This document shows positions 10,601 through 23,597 of a stretch of DNA of 64,000 bases, one piece after another. Source of the stretch: Microglena sp. YARC (lineage: Eukaryota > Chlorophyta > Chlorophyceae > Chlamydomonadales > Chlamydomonadaceae). The stretch lies in contig CM039463.1 of NCBI GenBank assembly GCA_022414725.1, positions 53,721,955 through 53,785,954 of the forward strand, in the 5' to 3' direction. The position numbers and the translations under genes are program-made. Numbering within the stretch: the first letter of the stretch is position 1; the number at the start of each line of letters is the position of its first letter. The notes under the pieces were generated by a model that saw only the letters and a program-made list of their open reading frames with translations, was not told the DNA's origin and did not search any database.

Positions 10601-13600
10601 GCCATCATTCAAAGGTTTATCCATCTTGTTACAGTGCTACCTGGGTTTCCCTTGCCAACTTCATTCAAGGTTATCCATCTTGTTACAGTGCTACCGGGTT
10701 CCCATTGCCATCATTCAAAGGTTATCCATCTGTTTACAGTGCTACCGGGTTCCCCTTGCCATCATTTCAAAGGGGCTTCTCCATTCTTGTTACAGTTTGC
10801 TACGGTTCCCTTGCCCATCATTCAAGAAGGGTTATCATTCTCATCTTGTTTACAGTGCTACGGGTTCCCTTGCCATCCATTCAAAGGTTATCCATCTTGT
10901 TACAGTGCTACCGGGTTCCTTGCATCATTCAAAGGTTATCCATCTTGTTACAGTGCTACGCGTTCCTTGCCATCATTCAAAGGCTTTCCATCTTGTTACA
11001 GTGCTACCGGGTTCCCTTGCCATCATTCAAAGGTTATCCACTTGTTACAGTGCTACCGGGTTCCCATTCAAAAGTTATCATCGCACCGGTTACCCTTGCC
11101 ATCATTCAAAGGTTATCATCTTGTACAGTGCTATGCACCGGGTTCCCTTGCCATCATTCAAAGGTTATTTCCATCTTGTTACAGTGCTACGGGGTTCCTT
11201 GCCATCATTCAAAGGTATCATCTTGTTATCCATCTTGTTTTTAGCCATCATTCATCTATCAAAGGTAAGTCTTGTTATACAGTGCTACCGGGGTTCCTTG
11301 CTTCATCATTCATTCAAAGGCTGCAGTTTGTTACCGGGTTCCTTGCCATCATTCAAAAGTTATCCTCTTGTTACAGTGCTACCGGCTTGCAATCATTCAA
11401 TTCAAAGGGTACCATGATCCATCTTGTACAGTGCTACGGGTTCCCTTGTTCCACTTCCATCATTCAAAGGTTATCCATCTTGTTACAGTGGCTACCGGGT
11501 TCCCCTTGCCATCATTCAAAGTTTGGTTACCCCCAGTGCTAGTGCTACCGGGTTTCCCTTGCCATCATTCAAAAAGGTCCTCCATCTTGTTACAGTGCTA
11601 CCTGTTCGGGTGTTCCCTTGCCACCTCATTCAAAGAAGTATCCATCTTGTCCCACGTACAGTGCTACCGGGTTCCCCTTGCCATCATCCATCTACAAGTT
11701 CCCTTGCATCAAAGGTAATCCATCTTGTTACAGTGCTACCGGGGTTCCCTTGCCACTTCTACAGAGGCTACGGGTTCCCTTGCCATCATTCAAAGGTTAT
11801 CTCTTGTTACAGTGCTACCGGGTTCCCCTTTTGCTACACATCATTCAAAGGTTAATCCATCTTGTTCAGTGCTACGGTTCCTTGCCATCATTCAAAGGCC
11901 CTTATCCTTCTTGTTACAGTGTACCGGGTTCCCTTGCCATCATTCAAGGTTATCCATCTTGTTACAGTGCTACCGGGTTCCCTTGCCATCATTCAAACAG
12001 GTTAATCCATCTTGTTACAGTGCTAACCGGGTTCCCCCTTGCATCATTCAAAGGTTATCCATCTTGTTACAGTGCTCCAACCGGGTTCTTGCCATCATTC
12101 AAAGGTTATCCATCTTGTTACAGTGCTACCGGGTTCGCTGCTTGGCACCGCCAGGTTTATCCATCTTGATTCCCTTTGCCATCATTCAAAGGTTACTCCA
12201 TCTTGCTTTACAGTGTACGAGGGTACCCCTTGCCATCATTCAAAAGGTTATCCATCTCTTGTTACAGTGCTACCGGGTTCCTTGCCCATCATCCAATCAA
12301 AGGTTCCCTTTTCAAGAGGTTGTCATCTTGTTACAGTGCTACCGGCTTTTCCCTTGCCAATCATTCAAAGGTAACCATCTTGTTAGGTGTTACCGGGTTT
12401 CCCTTCCTACTCAAAGGTTTCCTGTTACAGTGCTACCGGTTCCTTGCCATCATTCAAAGGTTATCCATCTTGTTACAGTGATACCGGGTTCCTTGCCTCA
12501 TTCACAGGTTATCCATCTTGTTACAGCTGTGCTACCAGGGTTCCCTTGCCATCATTCAAAGGTTATCCATCTTGTTACAGTGTTCTTGCCATCATTCAAA
12601 GGTCAGCAGGTGCTACCCGGGGTTCCCGTGCCATATTCAAAGTTATCCATTTGTTACAGCTTTGCTACCCGGGTTCCCCTTGCCAATCATCCATCTTGTT
12701 ACAGTGCAACGCGGTTCCCTTGCCATCATTCAAAGTTATCCATCTTAGTTACAGTGCTAACCGGTTCCCTGCCATCATTCAAGGTTATCCATCTTTGTTA
12801 CAGTGCTTACCGGTTTCCCTTTGCCTTCATTAAAAGGTATCCATTCTGTTACAGTGCTACCGGGTTCCCTTGCCATCATTCAAAGGTTATGCCATCTTGT
12901 TACAGTGCTACTGGGTTCCCCGTTGCCCCCAAAAATCATTCAAAGGTATCCATCTTGTTACAGTTGAATACCCCGGTTCCCTTGCCATCATTCAAAAGGT
13001 ATCCATCTTGTTACAGTGCTACCCGGGTGCCCTTGCCATCATCAAAGGTTATCCATCTTGTTCAGTAAACCGCTTCCCTTTGCCATCTTAGGTTCACATC
13101 TTGTTACAGTGCTAACCGGGTTCCTTGCCATCATTCAAAGGTTATCCATCTTGTTAGCAGTGCTACGGGTTCCCTTGCATCATTCCAAAGGTTATCCATC
13201 TGTTAAAAGTGCTATCGGTTCCCTTGCCAATCTTCCAAAAAGGTTAGGTTATTCCATGCTTGTTACAGGTGGCCTACGGAGCTTTCCCTTGCCATCATTC
13301 AAGGTTATCGCATCTTGTGTTACAGGTGTACCGGGTTCCCTTGCATCATTCAACAGTTTCCATGCTTGTTTAACAGTGCATACGGTCTAACGGGGTTTCT
13401 TGCCAACAAGGATTCATCTGTGACACGTGCTTATCCATCTTGGTTACAATCTCTCTCACAACATAAGGTTATACATTCATCTACAGGGCTTCCTTGCCAT
13501 CATTCAAAGGTAATCCTCTTGAGTGCTACGGGTTCCTTGCCATCATTCAAGAGTTATCCATGCTTGTTACAGTGCCTGGGGTTCCCTGGACAAGTCATTT

Positions 13601-16600
13601 CATAAGGTTATCCATCTTGTTACAGTGCTACCGGTTTCTTGCCACATTCAAAGGTTATCCTTCTTGTTTACACTGTGCTCCAGTGGTTTCCTTGCATCAA
13701 TTCAAGGTTATCATCTGTTAGCAGGGCCTACGGTTCCTTGCCATCATGTCTTTGAGTCTTCGTTAAAGTTCCCTGCCATCAATTCAACGTTATGCCACTT
13801 GTTACAGGTGCTACCGGTTTCCCTTCCATCTTCAAGAGGGTTACAGGGTGTACCGTGGGTTCCCTTGCCATCATTCAGAGGTTAGTCCATCTTGTGGCTA
13901 CCGGGTTCGCCCTTGCATATTTTCAATGAGGTTTCCATCCTTGTTTTACTTGCTTCCCTCCAATCATTTCAAAGTTATACATCTTTTGTTACGTGCTACG
14001 GGGTTCCTTGCATCATTTCATATCCTCTTGTTAAGTGCTTCTCGTGGGTTTCCCTTGCCATCAATTCAAGGTTATCCATCTTGTTAGCAGTGACTAGTTA
14101 TCAAGTAAGGTTATCCATTCTTACAGGTTAGCAGTAATTCACTTGCTGCTAACCGGTTCCATTCAAAAGTTATCCATCTACAGTGCTTAACCGGGTTCTT
14201 GCATCATATCAAAGGTTCATTCTTGGTTAGCCTTGCTATCATTTCAAAGGTTTTATCATCTTGTTACAGTGCTACGGGTCTTGCATCAATTCAAAGTTAT
14301 CATCGTTGTTACAGTGCTACCGGGTTATCCATTCAAAGGTTATCCATCTTGCTACTTACGGGGCCAATCATTCAAATTTGTTAAGTGCTAACGCGGGTTC
14401 CTTGCATCATTCAAAGGTTATCACATCTTGTTCGTGTACGGTTCCTTGTCCCATCATTCAATAGGTATCCATCTTGTAACAGTGCTACGGGTTTCCGTTT
14501 GCCATCACTTTCAAAGGTAATCCATCTTGTAACAGTGCTTCTCCGTTGCATTCATTGCAAGGTTTTCCTTCTTGTTCAGTGCTAGCATCATGTAACCGGT
14601 TCAAGTTCTACCAGGTTCCTGCGCATCATTCAAAGAGGTTATCCATCTTGTTACAGTGGCTAGGGTCCAGTCATTCAATGGTTGTCTATCTTGTTATCAA
14701 GTGCTCCGGGTTTCTAGCATCATTCTTCCACCGGGTTCTCCTTGTGCCATCATTCAAAAGGTTATCCATTCACGGGTTCCCTTGCCATATTCAACGGGTT
14801 TAACAGTGGACGGAGGTTCTTGCAATATTCTAAGGTTGTCTTTTAAGTGCTACCGTGTGGGGTTTCCTCTTTGTGTTACTCCATCTTGTTACATATGTGC
14901 TACCGCGCGGGTTCCCTATGCCATCATTCAACAGTTATCCATCTTGTTACAGTGCTACCGGGTTCCCTTCGCCATCATTCAAAGGTTATCCATCTTTTAC
15001 AGTGCTACCGGTTCCCTTCATGCCATTCAAAGGTTAATGCCATTCTTGTTACAAGGTGATTACCCGGGCTTCCCTTGCATAATGTCAAAGGTTACTTGTT
15101 AGAGTGCTACTTACCGGGTTCCCTTGCCATCATTCAAAGTGATCCATCTTGTACAGTGCTACCGGCCCTTGCCAATCATGTGTATTCAAAGCGTTATCCA
15201 CTTGCAATCATTAGAAGGTTATCTCTTGTTACAGTGATACCGGTTCCCTTGCATCATTCAAAGGTAATTCCATCTTGTGTATAGTGCTACCGGTTCCCTA
15301 GACATCATTCAAAAGTTATCCATTTGTTACAGTGTACCGGGCCTCCTTGCCCATCATTCAAAGTTTATCCAATCTTACAGTGATAACGGGTATCTTGCCA
15401 TCATCATCAATGTAATCATCTTTGTTACAGTTGCTACCGGGTTCCCTTGCCAATCATTTCAAAGGTTATCATCTTGTTACAGGTGCTACCGGGTTCCTGC
15501 CATCATTCAATAGGTTATCCATCTTGTGTACAGTGTACCAGGGTTCCCTTGCCATCATTCAAAGGTTTCCAGTCTTGTTGGCAGTGCTACCGGGTCCTTG
15601 CCATCATTTCAAAGGTTATCCATCTTGTTTACATTGCTACGGGTCCTGCCATCATCAAGAGGTTATCATCCTTGTACAGTGCTATTACCGGGTTCCCTTT
15701 GCATCATTCAAAGGTTATCCATCTTGTTTACAGTGCTACGGTTTCCCTTGCATCATTCAAAGGTTATCCATCTTGTTACAGTGCTACCGGGTTCCATGCA
15801 TAATTCACAGGCATCTTGTCTATCTTGTTACAGTGCTACGGGTTCCTTGCCATTCTATTCACAGGTAATCCATCTTGTTACATGTGCTACCGGGTTTCCC
15901 TTGCATCATGTCATTCAAGTAGGTTTCATCATCTTGTTAGCAGGTGCTATAGTAGCCCGGGTTTCCCATTGCGTCCATTCAAAGGTTATCCTCATACTTG
16001 GTTACAGTGCTACGGTTCCTTGCCAATCATTCGAACGAGGGTTATCCGATCAAAGGTTATTCGTTGTTACAACCGGGTTCCCGTTGCCATCATGTGCTAC
16101 CCTACCGGGTTGTCCCAATGCATCATCTTGTCACTAAGGTTATCATCTTGTACAGTGGCTACCGGGTTCCTTGCCATCATTCAAGGTTATCCACTTGTTA
16201 CCACAGTCAAAAGTTAGTCCATCTACAGTGCTACGGTTCCTTGCATCATTCAATAGGTTTACCATCTGTTACAGATGTGCTACCGGTTCCCTTGCCATCA
16301 TCAAGAGGGTTATCTTGTTACATTGCACCGGGTTCCCTTGCCATCATTCAAAGTTATCCATACTTGTATACCAGTGCTACCGGAGTTCCGCTTGCCTCAC
16401 ATCAAGGTATCCATCTTGTTACATGCTACCCGTTCCCTTTGCATCATTCAAAAGTTATTCCATCTTGTTAACATGTGCTACCGGGTTCCTTGCCATCATT
16501 ACACGATATCCTCTTGTTACAGTGCTACCGGGGGTTCCCTGCATCATTCAAGGTTATCATCTTGTTACAGTGATACCGGGTTCCCTTGCCAATCATTCAA

Positions 16601-19600
16601 AGGTTATCACATCTTGGTTACAGTGCTAGCGGGTTCCCTTGCATAATTCATAAGGTTATCCATCTTGTTACAGTGCTACCGGGTTCCTTGCATCATTCGA
16701 AAGGTTATCCATCTTGTTAGAAGTGCTACCCGGGTTCCCTTTGCCATTCATCATCAAAGGTTATCCATCTTGTTAACGTGCTACCGGGTTACCATTGCCA
16801 TCCATTCAAAGGTTCATCCAAAGGTGCTACCGGGTTCCTTGCCATCATTCAAAAGGGTTATCCATCTTGTTAATGGGTGCTTACGGGTTCCCTTTGCCAT
16901 CATTCATTCAAGGTTGTCTATCTTTTTGGCGTGCTATACCGGGTTCCTTGCCATCATTCAAAGTTCTCCATCTTGTTATACAGTGCTAACGGGTTCCCTT
17001 CACTTCAAAGGTTATCCATCTTGTTACAGTGCTACCGGGTTCTTGGCATCATTCAAAGTTATCGCATGCTTGTATCCTCCTTTGTTCACAAGGTGTTACA
17101 TGTGTACCCGTGAGGGGGTTCCATTGCCATCATTCATAAGGTTATCCATACTTGTTTACATGTGCTAACCGGGTGCCTTCATATCAAAGGTTATCCATCT
17201 TGATTACTGGTTCCTTTGCCATCATTCAAAAGGTTATCCATCTGTACAGTGGCTAGCGGGTTTCCTTGCCATCTTCAAAGGTTATCATCTTGTTAAGGTG
17301 CTTAGTTCCCATTGCCATCAATTAAACAAGGTTTATCCGCATGCTTGTTACAGTGCTATCGGGTTCCTTGCAATGATATCAAAGGTTATCATTTGTATAC
17401 GTGGCTACCGGGTTCCACTTGCCTTGCTGTTTACAGTGCTACGGGGTTCCTTGGCATCATTAAGGTATCCATCTTGTTAACATGTGGTAGCGGGTTCCCT
17501 TTATTCAAAGGTTCTCATCTTTGTTAGCCTATCCGGGGTTCTCTTGTCATTCAATAACATTTTGCAGTGCTGACCGGTTCCTGCACTTGTTATCCGCAAT
17601 TTGTTACAGTGCACGGGTTCTTGCCAATTGCAAGGGTTATCCATCTTGTTACAGTGCTACCGGTTCCCTTGCCATATTCAAAGGTTTATCCATCTGTTAC
17701 GTGGCTACCCGGGTTCTTGCTATCATTCAATAGTCGGTTATCCACTTGTTACAGATGCTGACCTGGGTTCCGCTTGCCATCATTCAACGGTTATCCATCT
17801 TGTTACGTTTGATTCGGGTCCCCTGTGCCATATTCAACAGGTAAATCCAGTCTTGTAACAGTGATACCGGGGTTCCGGCTTGCGGTCATTCAAAGTAATC
17901 CAATCTTTGTTATAGACTGCTGCCAATCAATCGTTTCCATCTTAACCGGGGTTCCCTGCCATCATGTCAAAAGACGTATCATCTTGTCTACAGTCTACCG
18001 GGGCCATCCTTTGCACATTCTTGTTATCCACTTGTTACAGTGCTACGTTCTTTGCCATCATTCAACGGTTCCCTTCCGGGCGGGTTCCCTTGCCATTCAA
18101 AGGTTAATTACAGTGCTACGGGGTTGCCCTTCCCTTGCAATGCATTCAAGTCGCTAGGTTGCCCATTAAACGGGTTCCCTTGCAGTGTCATCTTGCATCC
18201 ATTCAAAGGTTGTTACAGTGCTACCGCGGTCCTGGCCATCATTCAAAGGTTCCCTACCAGTTGCAAGCCACATTCAAAGGTTATATCAGTGATGCTACCG
18301 GGGTGTCCGCTGCCGATCATTCAAAAGCCCCGTTTACGTGTGCTACCGTTCCCTTGCCATCATTCATAAGTTATCCATCTTGTTACAGTCGCTACCGGGT
18401 TCCTTCATCATCAAGGTTTCCCTTGGTTACATTGCTTAGGGTTCTTGCCGATCATTCAAAGGTTTATCCATCTGTTACAGTAAAGATACCGGGTTCCCTT
18501 GCCATCATTCAAAGGTAATCCATCTTGTTACAGTGCTTTACCGGGGTCCTTCAACTCATTCAAAAATTATCCATCTTGTTACAGTTACCGGTGATTCCTT
18601 CCATTCAAAGATTAGCATCTGTTACACTGGGTCCCTTGTCAAAGGTTATCCATGTTTTTCTTGGTAGTGCTACCGGGTTTCCTGCCATCATTCAAAGGTT
18701 ATCCATCTTGATTACCAGTGCTACCGGGTCCTTGCATTCATTCAAGGTTATCCATCTTGTTTACAGTGCTACCGGGTTCCCTTTGCCATCATTTCAAAAG
18801 TTATTCCATCTTGCATCACAGTGATACGGGTTCCCTTCAATCATTAAAGGTATCCCATCTTGTTACAGTCTACCGGGTTTCCCCTTAACATCATTCCAAA
18901 GTATATCCATCTTGTTGCAGTGCTACCGGGTTTCCCTTGCCATCATTCAAAGGTTTCATCTACAGTGCCTACCGGTTCCTTGCCATCATTCAAAAGTATA
19001 TCCATCTTGTTACAGTGCTTGCCGGGTTCCCTTGCCATCATTCAAAGGTATCCATCTTGTTACAGTGCTACCGGCGTTCCCTTGCCATCATTCAAAAGGT
19101 TATCCATCTTGTTACAGTGCTACGGGTTCCTTTGCCATCATTCAAAGTTATCCCCGATCTGTTACAGTTGCTACCGGGTTCCCTTGCCATCTTCAAAGGT
19201 TAAATCCATCTTGTTACAGTGTACGGGTTCCCTTGCCATCATTCAAAAGGTTATCCATCTTGTTATACAGTGCTACCGGGTTCCCTTGCATCATTCAAAG
19301 GTATCCATACTTGTTACAGTGTACCGGGTTCCCTTGCATCATTCAAAGGTTACCATCTGTTACAGTGCTAACCGGGTTCCCTTGCCATCATTAACAAGGT
19401 TATCCAATACTTTTACCAGTGCTTTACCGGGTTCCCTTTCCTCATTCAAAAGGTTATCCATCTTGTTACAGTGCTCGGGTTCCTTTGCATCATCACTTCA
19501 AAGGTTATCATCAAGGGTTATCCATCTTGTTAAGTGCTACCGGGTTCCCTTGCCATCATTCAATCCATCTTGTTGTACGGCTACCGGTTCCTTGCGCACT

Positions 19601-22436
19601 TTAAATTCATCTTGTTATCCGCTGATTGCTATGTACTCAAAAATATAGGAGGTCGTTCCCTTTTCCTTAACATTCATTAAAAGGTAATCCATCTTGTTAC
19701 AGTGCTACCGGGTTCCCTTGCCATCATTTCAAAGGTTATCCATTTGTTACATGCAATACGGGTTCCCTTCCATCATTCAAAGTTATCCATTCTTGTTACG
19801 TGCTATGGGTTCCTGTGCCATCATTCAAAGTAATCATCTTGTTACAGTGCTACGGGTTCCCTTGCCACATTCAAATAGTTATCACTTGTCATTGGCTACG
19901 GTCCCCTTTGCAATCATTCAAAGTGTATCCATTTCTTGTTACAAGTGCTTTAACCGGGTTCCCTGCCAGTCATTTCAAAAGGTAATCATCTGTTACAGGT
20001 GATACCGTTCCCTTCCATCATTCTAAAAGGTTCCTGTGTTACAGTGCTTGAAACAGTTCATTCAAAAGTTAATCCCATGCTTGTTTACAGTGCTACCGGT
20101 TCCCTGCACTCTCATTCAAACGTGCTTGCTAGTTACCATCTTGTTACATTGCTACCACCGGGTTCCCTTGCCATCATTCAAGGTTATCTCACTTGTACAG
20201 TGCTACCGGGTTCCCTTCAGTCATTCAAAGGTTATCCTTTGTTACAGTGCTACGGGTTCCCTTGCCATATCATTCAAAGGTTATGCCATCTTGTTACAGT
20301 GCTTACCGGGTTCCCTTTGCATCATTCAAAAGGTTATCCATCTTGTTACAGGGCTACCGGCTTCCCCTGCCATCATTCAAGGTTTATCCCATCTTGTTAC
20401 AGCTGATACGGGTTCCCTTGCCATCATTCAAAAGTTATCCAATTCTTGTTACAGTCAGCTACCGGGTTCCCTTGCCATCATTCGAAGGTATCCATCTGTG
20501 TTTACCAGTGCTACCGGTTCCCTGCATCATTCAAAGTTATCCCATCTTGTTGCAGTGCTACCGGGTTCCCTTGCCATCATCAAAGGTTATCCATCTTGTT
20601 ACAGTCTACCGGGTTCCCTTGCCATCATTCAAAAAGTTATTCATCTTGTTACAGTCTACCGGGTTCCCTGCATCATTCCAAAGGTTATCCATTCTTGTTA
20701 CAGTTGAGCATACCCGGTTCCTTGCCATCATTCAAAGGTTATCCATCTGTTGCAAGTGCTACCGGGTTCCCTTGCCATTCATTTCAAAGGTTAATCCATC
20801 TTGTTACAGTGCACCGGGTTCCCGCTGCCATCATTCAAAGTGTTGATCATCTTGTTACACTGACCGTATACATGCTTCCTTTTGCCATCAATTCAAAGGT
20901 TTACATCTTGTTACAGTGCTACGGGTTCCCTTGCCAATCATTCAAAGTTATCCATCTTGTTTACAGTGCTACGGGGTTCCCTTGCCATCATTCCAAGGTT
21001 AGTCCATCTTTACAGTGCTACCGGGTTTCCCTTTCCCATATCAAAGGGTTTTATCCATCTTGTTACAGTGCTACCGGTTCCCCTTGCCATCATTCAAAGG
21101 TATCCATCCTTGTACCAGTGCTACCGTTTCCTTGGCCATCATTAAAAGTTATCCATCCCCTTCGTACAGTGCTACCGGGTTCCCTTTGCCTCATTCAAAA
21201 GTATATCCATCTTGTGTACAAGTGCTACCGGGTTCCCTTGCCATCATTCAAAGTTATCCCATCTTTGTTACAGTCTACCGCGGTTCCCTTGCATCATTCA
21301 AAGGTAATTTCACTCTTGGTACAGTGCTACCGGGTTCCCTTGCCATCAGTCAAAAAAGGTTATCCATCTTGTTACAGTTGCTACCGGTTCCCTTGCCATC
21401 ATTCAAAGGTTATCCATCTTGACAGTTTGCTACCGGGTTCCCTTCCATCATTCAAAGTTTATCCATCTTGTTACAGTTGCATACCGTGTGTTCCTATGCC
21501 ATCATTCAAACTTATCCATCTTGTATACAGATGCTACGGTTCCCTTGCCATCTATTCAAAGGTACTATCTTGTTTACAGTGCTACGGGTTCCCTTGCCAA
21601 TCATCAAAGGGTATCCATCTTGTACAGTGATTACCGGTTCCCTTCCATCATTCAAAGTAATCCATCTTTGTACAGCTGCTACCGGGTTCCTTGCCCCATC
21701 ATTGAAAGTTATCATCTAAGTGCTACCGGGTTCCCTTGCCATCATTCAAAAATTATCAGTCTTGTTACAGTGCTACCAGGGTTCTTGCCATCATTCAAAG
21801 GTATATCCATCTTGTTACAGTAGCTACCGGTTCCCTTGCCATCATTCAAAGGTATCCATCTTGTTACAGTCTGCTTACCGGTTCCCTTGCCATCATTCAA
21901 GGTTTTCATCTTGTTACAGTGATACCGGTCCCTTGCCATCATTCAAAGGTCAATCCATCTTGTTACAGTCTACCGGGTTCCTTAACATCCATTCAAAGTC
22001 ATCCATCTTATGTTACAGTGCTACCGGCGTTTCCCTGCCATCATTCAAAGGTATTCCATCTTGTTACCAGTGCTTACCGGGTTCCCTTGCCATCATTCAA
22101 AGGTTATCCATCTTGTTACAGTGCTACCGGGTTCCCTCTGCCATCATTCAAAGCGTTATCCATCTTGTTTACAGTGCTACCGTCCCTTCCTTCATTTCCA
22201 AAGGTTATCCATCATTTGTTACATGCTACCGGGTTCCCTTGCCATCAATTCAAAGTTATCCATCTTGTTACAGTTATACCGGGTTCCCTTGCCTCATTCA
22301 AAGTAATCCATCTTGTACAGTGCTACCCGGGTTCCCTTAACGATCATTCAAAAGTTATCCATGCTTTTACAGTGCTAACCGGGTTCCCTTGCGCATTCAT
22401 TCAAAGTTATCCATCTTGTTACAGTGCTACCGTTCC
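4658..22436 (+). repeat. Satellite array, 50-bp monomer
   Basis: About 17.8 kb, roughly 350 tandem copies of a 50-bp monomer that runs from GTTATCCATCTTGTTACAGT through GCTACCGGGTTCCCTTGCC to ATCATTCAAAG. The first 900 bp contain diverged and truncated monomers. From about 5.5 to 10.5 kb the copies are nearly identical. From about 10.6 kb to the end they carry dense one-base insertions and deletions that differ from copy to copy. The consensus has no stop codon in any forward frame, so very long frames (up to 1,613 codons at 4736-9577) appear; they repeat the same 50-residue translation and are not proteins. There are no spacers, so it is not a CRISPR array. Confidence 0.97.
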
Positions 22437-22483
22437 ACACAATAAATGAGAAGATATACACATAAATACAGCTATCTCTCTCT

Positions 22484-23483
22484 NNNNNNNNNNNNNNNNN
22501 NNNNNNNNNNNNNNNNNNNNNNNNNNNNNNNNNNNNNNNNNNNNNNNNNNNNNNNNNNNNNNNNNNNNNNNNNNNNNNNNNNNNNNNNNNNNNNNNNNNN
22601 NNNNNNNNNNNNNNNNNNNNNNNNNNNNNNNNNNNNNNNNNNNNNNNNNNNNNNNNNNNNNNNNNNNNNNNNNNNNNNNNNNNNNNNNNNNNNNNNNNNN
22701 NNNNNNNNNNNNNNNNNNNNNNNNNNNNNNNNNNNNNNNNNNNNNNNNNNNNNNNNNNNNNNNNNNNNNNNNNNNNNNNNNNNNNNNNNNNNNNNNNNNN
22801 NNNNNNNNNNNNNNNNNNNNNNNNNNNNNNNNNNNNNNNNNNNNNNNNNNNNNNNNNNNNNNNNNNNNNNNNNNNNNNNNNNNNNNNNNNNNNNNNNNNN
22901 NNNNNNNNNNNNNNNNNNNNNNNNNNNNNNNNNNNNNNNNNNNNNNNNNNNNNNNNNNNNNNNNNNNNNNNNNNNNNNNNNNNNNNNNNNNNNNNNNNNN
23001 NNNNNNNNNNNNNNNNNNNNNNNNNNNNNNNNNNNNNNNNNNNNNNNNNNNNNNNNNNNNNNNNNNNNNNNNNNNNNNNNNNNNNNNNNNNNNNNNNNNN
23101 NNNNNNNNNNNNNNNNNNNNNNNNNNNNNNNNNNNNNNNNNNNNNNNNNNNNNNNNNNNNNNNNNNNNNNNNNNNNNNNNNNNNNNNNNNNNNNNNNNNN
23201 NNNNNNNNNNNNNNNNNNNNNNNNNNNNNNNNNNNNNNNNNNNNNNNNNNNNNNNNNNNNNNNNNNNNNNNNNNNNNNNNNNNNNNNNNNNNNNNNNNNN
23301 NNNNNNNNNNNNNNNNNNNNNNNNNNNNNNNNNNNNNNNNNNNNNNNNNNNNNNNNNNNNNNNNNNNNNNNNNNNNNNNNNNNNNNNNNNNNNNNNNNNN
23401 NNNNNNNNNNNNNNNNNNNNNNNNNNNNNNNNNNNNNNNNNNNNNNNNNNNNNNNNNNNNNNNNNNNNNNNNNNNNNNNNNNN
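22484..23483. other. Assembly gap, 1,000 N
   Basis: A run of exactly 1,000 undetermined bases. The round length suggests a placeholder whose true size is unknown. It separates the end of the satellite, followed by a short CT-rich stretch, from the body of a copia element. Confidence 0.98.
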
Positions 23484-23597
23484 ATGCACGTTAGTCATGG
23501 AAGAAAAGTAACAACTCGGACGAAAGGGCGTACGTAGACCGGTTGGGTATCTCGTGGAGTAGAGGGTTATTTTTTATTTGGTTTCCTAAATTGTGCA

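Noticed and set aside
4658..22436. CRISPR array
   Set aside because: Monomers abut without unique spacers, the context is eukaryotic, and there are no cas genes.
22419..23537. Two ~360-codon frames on opposite strands
   Set aside because: They are made of undetermined bases from the assembly gap.
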